From NCBI RefSeq assembly GCF_033297405.1, contig NW_026944221.1:3389327-3453326 (forward strand): 64,000 nt of DNA, written 5' to 3'. A program made the position numbers and the translations under genes. The DNA comes from Parathielavia appendiculata (lineage: Eukaryota; Ascomycota; Sordariomycetes; Sordariales; Chaetomiaceae). The notes under the pieces are model-generated. The model was not told where the DNA came from, made no database searches, and was given only the letters and a program-made list of their open reading frames with translations. Shown piece by piece: positions 32,582 through 42,733 of the stretch. Numbering within the stretch: the stretch's first letter is position 1; each line of letters begins with the position of its first letter.

Positions 32582-35149
32582 ATGGACTACGATGCCCTTA
32601 AGGAGCAGTGGGGTGAGGTCGAGGATCGCGATGGAGTCCGCCTGAGCTGGAATGTCTTCCCAAGCACTCGCATGGTTAGCTCGCCGTTCGCCGCCTGACT
32701 GCAGGTCTTCGCCTCAGAAGCTGATCCGGGTATTCAGGAAGCGTCGAGATTGGTCGTGCCCATTGGCGCCCTCTACACTCCTCTCAAGGAGAAGCCCGAC
32801 ACGCCCTTGCTGCACTTCGAGCCCGTCACTTGCAAGCAGCCATGCCGCTCAGTTCTGAACCCCTTCTGGTAGGCATTGCTCCCCGCTCACAGCCGGCCCG
32901 GGGCATTGATGCTGACGATGCCTCCAGCCAGGTCGATGTGCGCGCTCGTCTCTGGATTTGCCCATTCTGCCTGTCGAGGAACCCGCTCCCGCCGCACTAC
33001 AAAGATATCACGGCCAATGCTATCCCTCCCGAGCTGCACCCCTCCAACACTACCATTGAGTACAGGCTGTCGCGACCGGCCCCCAGCCCGCCCATTTTCC
33101 TCTATGTCGTCGACACATGCCAGGAGGAGGACAGCTTGGCTGCCCTCAAGGACTCGTTGATCATGAGCCTCAGCCTTCTGCCCGAGAATGCCCTGGTCGG
33201 TCTGATCACCTACGGAACCATGGCCCAGGTGCACGAGATTGGCTATACAGAGTGCGCCAAGTCGTACGTCTTCCGGGGCAGCAAGGAGTACACCGCCAAG
33301 CAGGTCCAGGAAATGCTCGGTCTCATACAGCCCGCCCTGCGCCCGGGTATGCCTGTTCAGCCGGGCCGGCCCCTGCCAATGGGGCCCGCCGCCCGCTTCT
33401 TACTCCCAGTTGCGCAGGCTGAGTTTCAGCTCACCAAGGCGCTCGAGCAGCTACAGAGAGACCCTTGGCCCGTTTCTAGCGACCGCAGGAACCTGCGCTG
33501 CACCGGTGTTGCCCTCTCGGTTGCTGTCGGTCTGCTCGAGACATCCTTCCAGAACGCCGGTGGGCGCATCATGCTCTTTGCTGGCGGTCCTGCTACCGAG
33601 GGACCCGGCATGGTCGTTGGCCCCGAGCTGAGGGAGCCCATCCGGTCGCATCACGACATTGACCGAGACAATGCCAAATACTACAAGAAGGCGCTCAAGG
33701 TATGTGCTCGACTGTCACAGAAGGGGGATAAGAAGGCGAGAGCAACTGACATAGACGCCAGTTCTACGACACACTTGCCAAGAGGACCGCCCACAACGGC
33801 CACACCATTGACATCTTCGCCGGCTGTCTTGACCAAGTCGGTCTCCTGGAAATGAAGGGTCTCTGCAATTCGACTGGCGGTCACATGATCCTCACGGACA
33901 GCTTCACATCGTCCATGTTCAAGCAGTCGTTTATCCGTATCTTTGAAAAGGACGGGGATGACAACCTCTTGATGGGCTTCAACGCAGTTTTGGAGGTCCT
34001 GACAACCAAAGAGCTCAAGGTCACTGGCCTCATCGGCCATGCAGTGTCTTTGAACAAGAAGTCGACTTCGGTTGGAGAGACCGAGTGCGGCATTGGCAAT
34101 ACCTGCTCATGGAAGATGTGCGGCATTGACCCCAACGCCAGCTACGGCATTTACTTCGAAATTGCTCAGGGAGGCGCTTCACAGCAACAGCAGAGCCCTG
34201 GGAAGGGCATGATACAATTCCTCACCTACTACCAACACTCGTCGGGCCAGTTCCACCTCCGCGTTACCACAATTGCCCGTAATCTTAGCGGGCCAGTTGG
34301 GGATCCAGCCATTGCGCAATCGTTCGATCAAGAGGCTGCCGCCGTCTTGATGTCGAGGATTGCCGTCTTCAAGGCCGAGGTTGATGATGGGCCCGATGTG
34401 CTTCGCTGGGTGGATAGGATGCTCATCAGGCTATGCTCGAGATTTGCCGACTATCGCAAGGACGATCCGTCATCCTTCCGCCTGGAAAAGAACTTCACCC
34501 TCTACCCGCAATTCATGTTCCATCTGCGGAGAAGCCAGTTCCTCCAGGTCTTCAACAACTCTCCGGACGAGACGGCATTCTATAGACATGTGCTCAACCA
34601 CGAGGATGTCAGCAACTCGCTCATCATGATCCAGCCCACCCTCGATTCGTACACGTTCGATCAGGAGGGCGGGCAGCCGGTGCTCTTGGATTCCACATCT
34701 ATCCAGCCAACACATATTCTCCTCCTCGACACTTTTTTCCACATCCTCATCTTTCACGGCGAGACCATCGCGGAATGGAGGAAGGCCGGTTACCAAGAAC
34801 AAGAGGGCTACGAGAACTTTGCAGCCCTTTTGGAGCAGCCCAAGGAGGATGCCAGGGTAAGCTCTCGTTGGTCCCCACATCAAATTCGGAGTTATTCCAC
34901 TAACAATGCGTCACCCAGGATCTTATCACTGACCGCTTCCCGCTTCCCCGGTTCATTGTCTGCGACCAGGGCGGTTCACAAGCGCGCTTCCTGCTTTCCA
35001 AGCTTAACCCCTCAACCACACATACGTCGGGCGCCGGAGCATACGGCGGCGTTGGGGCACAAAGTGCTCAGACAATTTTCACGGATGATGTGTCGCTCCA
35101 GACATTTATGGAGCATCTGATGAAGCTGGCGGTTAGTGGCACCAACTAG
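32582..35149 (+). CDS. SEC23: COPII coat subunit Sec23 (5 exons)
   Basis: Exons 32582-32674, 32738-32868, 32928-33699, 33762-34856 and 34919-35149 (introns 63, 59, 62, 62 nt) give 773 aa, the usual length. Sec23 pairs with Sec24 in the inner COPII coat on ER exit sites and activates the GTPase Sar1. The N-terminus MDYDALKEQWGEVEDRDGVR is diagnostic. Zinc-finger cysteines are at about 63, 67, 86 and 89 (CKQPC, CPFC). The trunk begins at PIFLYVVDTCQEEDS, followed by beta-sandwich, helical and gelsolin domains; the last contains DTFFHILIFHG. The C-terminal LITDRFPLPRFIVCDQGGSQARFLLSKLNPS is typical. The exon 1 donor (GTTAGC) is weaker than the others, but the join RM/EASRLVVPIGALYTPL is certain from the family. 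Confidence 0.96.
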
Positions 35150-35633
35150 ATGGCTTTGGACCGGATGAGGACTGGGTGGCGGAGGATGAGCCTGACCGGC
35201 TGGTTGAGTGACAGGCAGCGTAGGAGGACGGCGTGATGGCGGCTGTAGGCATTTTTAGAGAAGGCTTAGTGTGATTGTCCAGCGTCGGTGTTAAGATCCA
35301 AACGGATATGGGCTAGATGCTGCGCCCTTCTTGCGAAACCCCAATTCTCGTTGAAGGATTTGGTGAATCCTTAATTGCACATTTGTGGTTGCATGCCGTC
35401 CACATTTAGCTAAGCGGGGCCAAGAATGCTGTGGCTGGAAAGGCCACCCCAGTGTGGCTGCAGCTCCTGCTCCCCGCATCCAAAACTTCTCCAGCCACGC
35501 GCCTCGAAATCTTAGGGCAGCCAAGGAAAACCCACAACTGCGATTTTTTCGATTTCGTCGACTTGATACTCGGCACGGCTGCACCCCTTCCAACAACACC
35601 ACCGAGTCGAACCTCTCATAACCAGCCGTCACC
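35150..35633. other. Intergenic region and RPL12 promoter
   Basis: Short spacer between two + strand genes. A TTAGGG element at 35512-35517, about 120 nt before the RPL12 ATG, resembles the telomere-repeat box found in ribosomal protein promoters of many ascomycetes. The leader just before the start is C/A-rich. Confidence 0.45.
35512..35517 (+). promoter_or_regulatory. TTAGGG telobox-like element in RPL12 promoter
   Basis: One TTAGGG lies about 117 nt before the RPL12 start. In many fungi ribosomal protein genes carry such Tbf1/telobox sites. A single six-base match is weak evidence. Confidence 0.3.
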
Positions 35634-36488
35634 ATGCGTAAGTTGTTGCCGGTCGAAAATGTTCTCTGGAATTCTCAGAATTGCTAATTGCGCAATGTGC
35701 AGCTCCCAAGTTCGACCCCAATGAGGTTAAGGTCATGTAAGGACACGCTCCTCCAACGCCTCTCCGTTCCCGATCGACCGTTTGCGAATGCGCTCGAGAG
35801 GAAACAAGAAGAACAGGTTCACTGACGATGAATGCTCCCTGTAGCCACCTCCGGGCGACCGGTGGTGAGGTCGGTGCCTCTTCGGCTCTTGCCCCCAAGA
35901 TCGGTCCTCTCGGTCTGTCGCCGAAGAAGGTCGGTGAAGATATCGCCAAGGCGACTGGTGACTGGGTATGAGCAGCCCTCCCGCGAGAAGTGGACAGAGA
36001 GGAACGATGGTTTTTTCTGACGATTGCGATTGCGCTTCCCGGTACAACAGAAGGGTCTTCGCGTGACCGTCAAGCTCACGATTCAAAACCGCCAAGCCGC
36101 CGTCTCAGTCGTTCCCTCAGCATCCTCGCTCATCATCCGGGCGCTCAAGGAGCCCCCCCGCGACCGGAAGAAGGAGAAGAACATCAAGCACAACAAGTCG
36201 GTTTCCCTGGACGAGATCATTGAGATTGCGAGGACGATGCGGTTCAAGTCCTTCTCCAAGGACCTGAAGGGGGGCGTCAAGGAGATTCTGGGCACCGCCT
36301 TCAGCGTCGGCTGCCAAGTGGACGGCAAGAGCCCGAAGGCGATTAGCGATGCGATTGAGGCGGGCGAGATCGACAGTAGGTCCCCTCTGAGTCCCTGGCT
36401 GAGGAATGTCCTATGTGACTTGGCCTGGCATTGTGGCTATGAGAGCAGATCAATCCGCTGACACACTCTCACAGTTCCTGAGGAGTAA
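35634..36488 (+). CDS. RPL12: 60S ribosomal protein L12 (uL11), 5 exons
   Basis: Exons 35634-35637, 35703-35736, 35845-35965, 36051-36375 and 36475-36488 (introns 65, 108, 85, 99 nt) give 165 aa, exactly the yeast and fungal length. The protein sits at the base of the ribosomal stalk (GTPase centre). The first exon carries only ATG plus one base; the last carries 14 nt (end of Ile, Pro, Glu, Glu, stop). The spliced protein starts MPPKFDPNEVK, holds GGEVGASSALAPKIGPLGLSPKK and KLTIQNRQA, and ends with the loop AFSVGCQVDGKSPKAI. Introns near the start codon are usual for fungal ribosomal protein genes and often help expression. Confidence 0.96.
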
Positions 36489-37936
36489 ATTCGTCATCAA
36501 CGAAGGTCGGTTTGGGAATCCTTGGCATGTGATTAGGAGTTCAGGGCTTGCTTTACACCAGGCTTGCCAGACAACGGCAAATCAAATCAAAAGAACGATT
36601 TCATGGCCGAGTGTGGGCGTGTCTTGCCAGACGCGGCTTCTGCTGGGAAGGGAAGCTGCCAGCCGTGTCACCAGCCACACGATCTACCAAATTCTCCCTG
36701 ATGAAACTCGACCGAGTTTGTCCCTGGCTGTTCACTCCGGAACCGACCGCTCCCCCATGGTCCTTTCGGCTCTTTGTGCTCAGGAAGATCGAGTTTGTGA
36801 CGTCCTATTACTCACCATGGCTTTCGTTGGCGCTTCGGTGCTCTGGAAGTCGAGGTCCATATTTCAGGTCGACATTGCTATCTTTTTGTCCCGTCAGGTT
36901 TCGCAGGCCGTTGTATTGTACAACATACAGCAAGACCATGGTTTCCGGTTACGAAACTGGCAAGTCAAGGCTCGGGCGGCTGCTAAACATGGCCCCATTG
37001 TTCCAAAGAGATTGCGGCATGCAGATTGATCGGTGTTTTCCGGTTGTTTCTACAGGCGATCTTTGCTTGCCTTCTGTCATAGGTGATGTCCTGGCTGTAT
37101 CAGATTGACATTGTCTCTGATTCAGACTGCTGAAACAGGTTGTGCCAATCTAGGCTCATGTTCCCTTGGCCATGCTTGCTTAACGCAATCGTGGAATTGG
37201 AGCTATTTTGGCTCTGCCCTTCGTGGCTGTCGGTCACACCCCTATACCCGTACGACAAAACCGCAGTCTTGGATCCAATTGGCACAGCCTGCTTTGGGGA
37301 GTTTTCTCTCACATGCCTGGATGGTGTCAAATACGAGGCTCTGCGCTTTGTATCTACCATAGATAACCGTGACCTATGCACCGGTAATGTCTGTGAAACA
37401 AAAACAACGGTGCGCAGTACCGGTATGCATGTTAACTTGACGTTGAACCTTATGGGAAAGCCAATTGTCCCGTACTATTTCCGTACAGGCCACTCCCAGT
37501 TTATTTGTGAGGCTGAACCTAAGGCAACTTGATGGTAGGACATTTAGCCTTGTATTCATCTTCTCAGTGTTGTTTTTCATAATACTAACCTTAACTAGGT
37601 TAACGTTACTTCATTTATTATTAACTATTATTTTTTTTCTTCATCTTTCGTTCTTATTACTTTGATCTTTCTCTTTATTCTCCTACTTCCTATCTTGTAT
37701 ATATCCTCCTTTTTCCTTTTCCTTCTCCTTTCTTTTCCTGCTCCTTTCTATCCCAATTCCTCTTTTCTGTCCAGCGCCTGCCATGTGCCAGGCTAACAAA
37801 CAACCCAAGGTTGGACTTCTACCAAAGTGCTGGCAGGGCTGCTTTCCCCATCCCAGAACATACATCTCATGGTGTTCATTCACGTTTCCGCACGCAAGTT
37901 CTCTCTTGTTGGCAAGACACACCTTTGCCAACTGGG
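36489..37936. other. Gene-poor spacer
   Basis: No gene is recognised. Lower-GC, T/C-rich sequence lies at about 37550-37760. ORFs of up to 207 codons occur but lack any family character. The right end runs into the pseudogene below. Confidence 0.45.
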
Positions 37937-38855
37937 ACAACTGCAACTTTTCAGTCATGGCATGAGTTTGATGAGACTGGCAGTCGATGGCGTGCCATTC
38001 AGACCGCACGAGAGACTGCCTCCTCAGGCGTCACAGACCGACAAAGAGCAACGACTGACTGCTGATATCACCTTGTGACTTTGAATGTCGACTATTCCTC
38101 GCCCATTCCCGCCCAACGGCTCTTTGCAATCCTCCCGCATACTCTCTCCCTATCTCCCGCCGTCGACATCATCTTATTTCAAGAGCTCTTCCGCGAGGCA
38201 TTCCTAGTTCTTGAACGGGCCGGAGGTTCGCCGGGGTTGGTTCCTGAGCGATGCAGATGGCATACTCCCTGCTGGCCAATTTTCACGACCGTTACTCTTC
38301 TTTCCAAGGCCCGGTTTCAGAGTTCAAAACCCGGCCCGGTGTAGAGAGTTATATATCCAACCCGCTTCAGAAAGGACTCCCTTTGCTGCGATGTTTTCTC
38401 TAACTCGTCGTCGCCCGACGCACCTGGCGCCCGCTTTCGACTCGTCAACGTGATCTAGACTCCCTCCCGATACAGCCATCCCTCCGGGCCCCAACAAGTC
38501 TCAATCGTTGCCGCCCTTCTCCGCAAAGAAGGCCGGGGTGCTGTGGCGAGCGATTTCAACCCCGTGCTGCCCTCCGACGAGGCCCTCGTCAAGGACAACG
38601 GACTAGTGGACGTGTGGGTTGAGCTGCATCCTGGGGATCCTGGCTTCACCTGGGGGTTTGATGGAAAAGAACCATTTCCGCCAAATCGGATGGATAAGGC
38701 TGCCGCTGTCAGGCTGAGGTGGCAAGACGTTGAGATCCTGTCACCTGGCTCCATAAGCAGGGTGGTGCCCGCGGGAAAGGGCTAACTGCGATGACCAAGT
38801 TGCCTGGAGCGATCATTCAGGGCTAGAATGCTCATTCAAGTTGGTTGGTCTGTAA
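37937..38855 (+). pseudogene. Broken endonuclease/exonuclease/phosphatase (EEP)-fold gene
   Basis: The pieces read in order as an EEP-fold protein of the tyrosyl-DNA phosphodiesterase 2-like type seen in fungi: TFQSWHEFDETGSRWRAIQ (37946), an in-frame TGA at 38063-38065, VTLNVDYSSPIPAQRL (38075), DIILFQELFREAF, RRGWFLSDADG in another frame (from about 38229), FTTVTLLSKARF back in the first frame, FRLVNV near 38445, SDFNPVLPSDEALV (38549) and WSDHSGLEC (38805). The Asp-Phe-Asn and Ser-Asp-His motifs are the metal and catalytic motifs of the fold. At least one stop and several small insertions or deletions break the frame, for example at about 38452 and in the C-run at about 38490. Damage is by indels, so RIP is not the main cause. 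An intact paralogue probably exists elsewhere. Confidence 0.75.
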
Positions 38856-38923
38856 TTAGCAGCAGAATCTGTTCAAGTCAATCGCATCCACCACAGTACT
38901 TCATTCCCTACAAGCAGCTCACC

Positions 38924-39775
38924 ATGTTTGGGGATAACCGCCAATTCCACCTCGTTAATGAGGCAAGCACTAAGGACGCTGCGATTGTTGCGCGCATTCT
39001 CACCGACGGCGATGTTCCCAACGCTCTAATGGGTGTCGTGGCCGCCTCCTACTACGGCGGCGGGCTCTGCCCCCTGGTACGTACCGCCATCAGCTTTCGC
39101 TTTCACGTCGATACCCGCAATACTGACGCGCAGCTGGCGATAGGATATTGAGCTGGTCATTGGCGATACCGATCAAGAACGGGCATTCGACATTCTACCT
39201 TCCCACGGCGTTCGGCCATCCGTCCCTGAAGGCACCGATTCTGAGCGGCCAGCCATTCTCCAGCGATGGCGGGAGCTCGCGCCTTCATACCAGTTCCGCG
39301 ATCGGCGACGAGTGCGGCTGTGGGTGCCCATTACGAGCTTCCTGTGAGAGGCGACCCTGTCGACGACGCGCTACGTCCCTTCGTCTTACTCTACTCTGCC
39401 GAAACCATAGGGCTTCCACGGGTCCCGTTCCCCAGTGAAGTAGAAACGTTCTCCGAATCTGGATACACGCCCCTGCCATTCCTTGTGTCAGTAGTAATGG
39501 CTCACAGGGCTGATGGGACTACCCTCGTACCAAGTTTCCCTTTGCTCATTGCATTGAAAATGCCCGGCCCCCTACACCATGCCCATTATCACTCGCCTAC
39601 ATGGGGCCAACACGCTGCGCAACTCTCGGAACTTCTGCGGTCACGCAGCTGCGAGGGAGGCTACAATCGTTTGCCCGAGCTGGTAAATCTGGGGTTCCAC
39701 GAGTTTGCACAATGGATGAGGTCACATCTGCAGGGTGGTGCAGACAGCGGGAAGCTTGGCCAACTCAAGTAGGCC
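38924..39775 (+). pseudogene. Truncated gene resembling fungal nucleotidyltransferase-fold hypothetical proteins
   Basis: ATG 38924 opens exon 1 (38924-39076), a good GT..AG intron (39077-39143) follows, and exon 2 reads DIELVIGDTDQERAFDILPS before a TGA at 39345-39347, giving 118 aa. Protein-like sequence continues in another frame from about 39340 to the stop near 39772 (ELPVRGDPVDDALRPFVLLY .. MPGPLHHAHYHSPTWGQHAAQLSELL). Thus one frameshift near 39340 separates two parts of what looks like a single 260-aa protein. The N-terminal part (DAAIVARILTDGDVPNALMG .. YYGGGLCPLDIELVI) resembles proteins from Pezizomycotina that are often predicted to have a nucleotidyltransferase fold. I am not sure of the fold. 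It starts only 68 nt after the EEP relic. A true short protein or a sequencing error is possible. Confidence 0.45.
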
Positions 39776-42673
39776 CACGCCCTTCTTTCCGCACCGAAAG
39801 ACAGCCGCAGCGGAGGTCAAGTTGTAGAGTCCGAGAGCATCTGCGATTAGGTACGCTCTCACCTGCGTTGTATATTGTTCAGCGTTGAGGAATTCTGGCT
39901 GACTGGTGCAGGAACGAACCGGGTAGTTACAGTGCTTGGTCGATCGTCGCTTGTCCCGCTCGTCCCTGTGTGGGTTGGACCATGCAGGTAAGCTTTGGTG
40001 TCATCCAGCTCCGTTGTCGATTTGGTTTTGTTTCTGATTATACGCAGTGGCTTTCCAATGATTGTATTGTACGGAGTAACTCAATATCCGAGCGCATGTC
40101 CCAATGTCTCGTTGCATTTCCTGCAAGGCTGTTTGAGGCTTCGGGCACAATGCAACATGGGTCGGCGCCTAACGTCCCCTTTTATCGAAGCGGGTTAGGT
40201 TTGAGATCGGCGTCGGTTGGAATGCTCGGCACCAACAACTTTGCCAGACGGACGCAGATCTTTGCTGACCACTCACTCGCTCAATGCAAAGAAATGAGGA
40301 TTTCGAAGCAGGAAACTCGGTTCTACTCCATACTATCAGCAAGATCATCAACCACATTGATGAGATTTCTCCCTCTTTGACGAGATGTTTGGACAGTCTT
40401 GGAGGACCGTTGAGCTGTGGTGCTGTGGCCGTTACGGATGCCACCATCCCCGCGACCCCCCTGAACCTCCCTTTCACAACACGCAACATGGGGTTTCTTG
40501 CGACGGAATCCCATTCACATGCGTCCCAAATTTGAAGGGGACGAGGATGTCGCAAGTTCCCACCAGTCAGTTCGGTATCTTGAGTGTTTGATTACCTCTT
40601 TATCGTAATTTTTGCCTCATCTCCTTACGAGTTTCTTTCATGCCGTGAAAGTGAGAGCGGCGCGGGAAGAGGATGCAAGGGAGGATTGTGATGGGAATTG
40701 CGGGCGGGAAGTTTGTTAGCCAGCCAAGCAACCTTGCCCGCGGGAGGCGGGCTCGGCGGCCCATCTAGGACACATCCATGATCCAAGCATCTCATGCCCT
40801 CCGGGCCTCATGCAGGCCAGCCGTTCTGGTCAACCTGCCCTGCGGCCAGGGAAGCGGAGGGCCTACTCTACCGGTCGTCACCCCCCATGGAATCCAAACA
40901 AAGTGATTGCTCGCTTGTCTTTTTAGGTTTCATTTTTCTGTCTCCATGCGTTGGCCGACTGCATCGCCTGCGTGTCAGGCTTTAGAAAAAGTAGTGTGCC
41001 ATGTATCTGAGAGGCTTGCAGAGCAAGTGGCTTCAGCCAGTGGGCGTGCTGATCGGCCATTTCGCGGGGCCACTGGTCAAGCTCTGGTGTGAGTGACTGC
41101 ATGCATGATTGCTGAGATCATTCTGCCGCGGCATTGTAGCCGTGGTTGGTGAGAGCCCGATGGCGAGATGCGGATAGAACACTGGTTTGAGAATAAATAC
41201 CTACGTTATATTAGTTGGCAGCCGTGTAATCCAGGCCGGGCCAAGGTGGGCAGACAAAGTCCAAGCCAAGGAAGCACGAGATGTGTCTGATCTGTTTGAG
41301 CTGCATGTCTGACTGATTTTCTTATTGCGACTGTTGCTGTTCCATATTCCATTGGAATGACCTTTCGTGGTCGGCGGCAGCCCACCCGACGCCACACAGA
41401 ATGGCGACACACACCACAAAGCATCAAGCCCCAGGATCCATGAACGTCAAGCTATTCTCCATCTCTTTCTCTGCCTCGTCGTGTCATACAGTTGGCGTAG
41501 CAGAGAGATCAGACGCCATAACTACACCGCCGTCCAGGGCTCCTGCCTATCACATTCATCTCACAACGGTTCAGTCAGGATTGAACCAAGTTTAAAAAGA
41601 TGGCTTGGTCGTACAGATATCAATCAAGGAAGCACCCCAGGGCGCAACCCATGTTCGAGAGGGTGACATGGCGTGGTCCAGGTCACTCAAACGAGACATG
41701 GTCGTCACACACAAAATTGGCGTTTTGGCGTAAGGCGGGCTGTGATTGTTCGGCCGGTAGCCAGGCGCTGCAGCATGGTGCTGCAGTGAGGGCCTTAGCG
41801 CCCGTGAGCCTGGGTACGGTGTGGAGGCGCCCCGCTATAAAACACACCCACGCCCTGTGCCTGCCCTGCATGGGCTTAGCTGGGCCGGGCACGCCCGCAG
41901 CCTGTCGTGCACCGCCTGGCTTTAAAACGGCCGTTGTTCCACTCTTAGAACCTTCTTGGGACAGCAACCCTATCTGGAATCGTTCGTTTGTTGAGCCATG
42001 TTGCATCTCAAGGACGGAACACACTGAAATAGTACTGGCAAAGTTCAAGCTTCATACCGACCACATTGGCAGCGCGCCTTCCCTACTCTATCCACGCTCG
42101 ATCGACAGTGCACTTTCGAACTTCCCCGCCAATTCTCATTCCTCCCTCCCCCTCTTTCGTCCTCCTCCGTCCGGTCCCATCGATCAACTCCACATTCGAC
42201 TCCGCCAGGGACCTGATCGGTTTGAGAACAACAAGAGGGGGATCTGAGGTGCTTTTGTATTGCCGGTGAAGGAGCGGAGGTCTCTTTTGTGCACTTGACC
42301 GATCAAGAACCAAGCACGAATCACAGACCCCCGAATCGACACGCACGTTGCATGGTCCGGAGCCCTGGGCGGCATTGGCTGGGTCGGCGCCTTTGCTCAG
42401 TCGGTTGCTCCGCCCAGATGAAGCGACGGTACCTCGATGGCTGAGTGTTTGATAAACATCTGATATCAGGACTGCGGCGACGACGACGAAAACCACAGCG
42501 AGGACGACTTCCATGATCTGAATCGACTCGTGGCTATGACGGATCCGGCTTGATCGCACACCACGCGGGGCCCCTGTACTTAAGCGTCGTTCATTTGAAT
42601 CTGATTTCCGTTCTCTCGACCAACTTTCCGTCACTGGGATATATTGTTCTTCAGCCGCCGGTCCGCCAACTTG
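39776..42673. other. Gene-poor spacer and leader of the OGT-like gene
   Basis: About 2.9 kb without a recognised gene. A TACGGAGTA palindrome-like motif lies at 40070-40078. A TATAAAA is at 41836-41842. A C/T-rich stretch (42107-42185) probably marks the start region of the OGT-like gene, giving a leader of about 500 nt that holds several ATGs. A minus-strand ORF (42083-42514, 144 codons, starting with a hydrophobic helix) is of doubtful reality. Confidence 0.45.
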
Positions 42674-42733
42674 ATGACAAGTCACGATGCTGCCCCTCGT
42701 GCAGGCGCACCCGATGGTGCAACCCCCGCTTGA
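42674..42733 (+). promoter_or_regulatory. Upstream ORF overlapping the OGT-like start codon
   Basis: ATG at 42674 opens 19 codons ending with TGA 42731-42733. It overlaps the main ATG (42687) in a different frame, so ribosomes starting there would bypass the main start. It may point to leaky-scanning control, or to a different true start for the gene. Confidence 0.4.

Noticed and set aside
39970..40535. Plus-strand ORFs after the truncated nucleotidyltransferase-like gene
   Set aside because: Composition does not look like protein; no motif and no clear link to the preceding frame.
42083..42514. Minus-strand ORF of 144 codons starting with a hydrophobic helix (MEVVLAVVFVVVAAVLI)
   Set aside because: Lies in the probable leader of the OGT-like gene on the other strand; only the first 20 residues look protein-like. 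Could be a small membrane peptide, but support is too weak.
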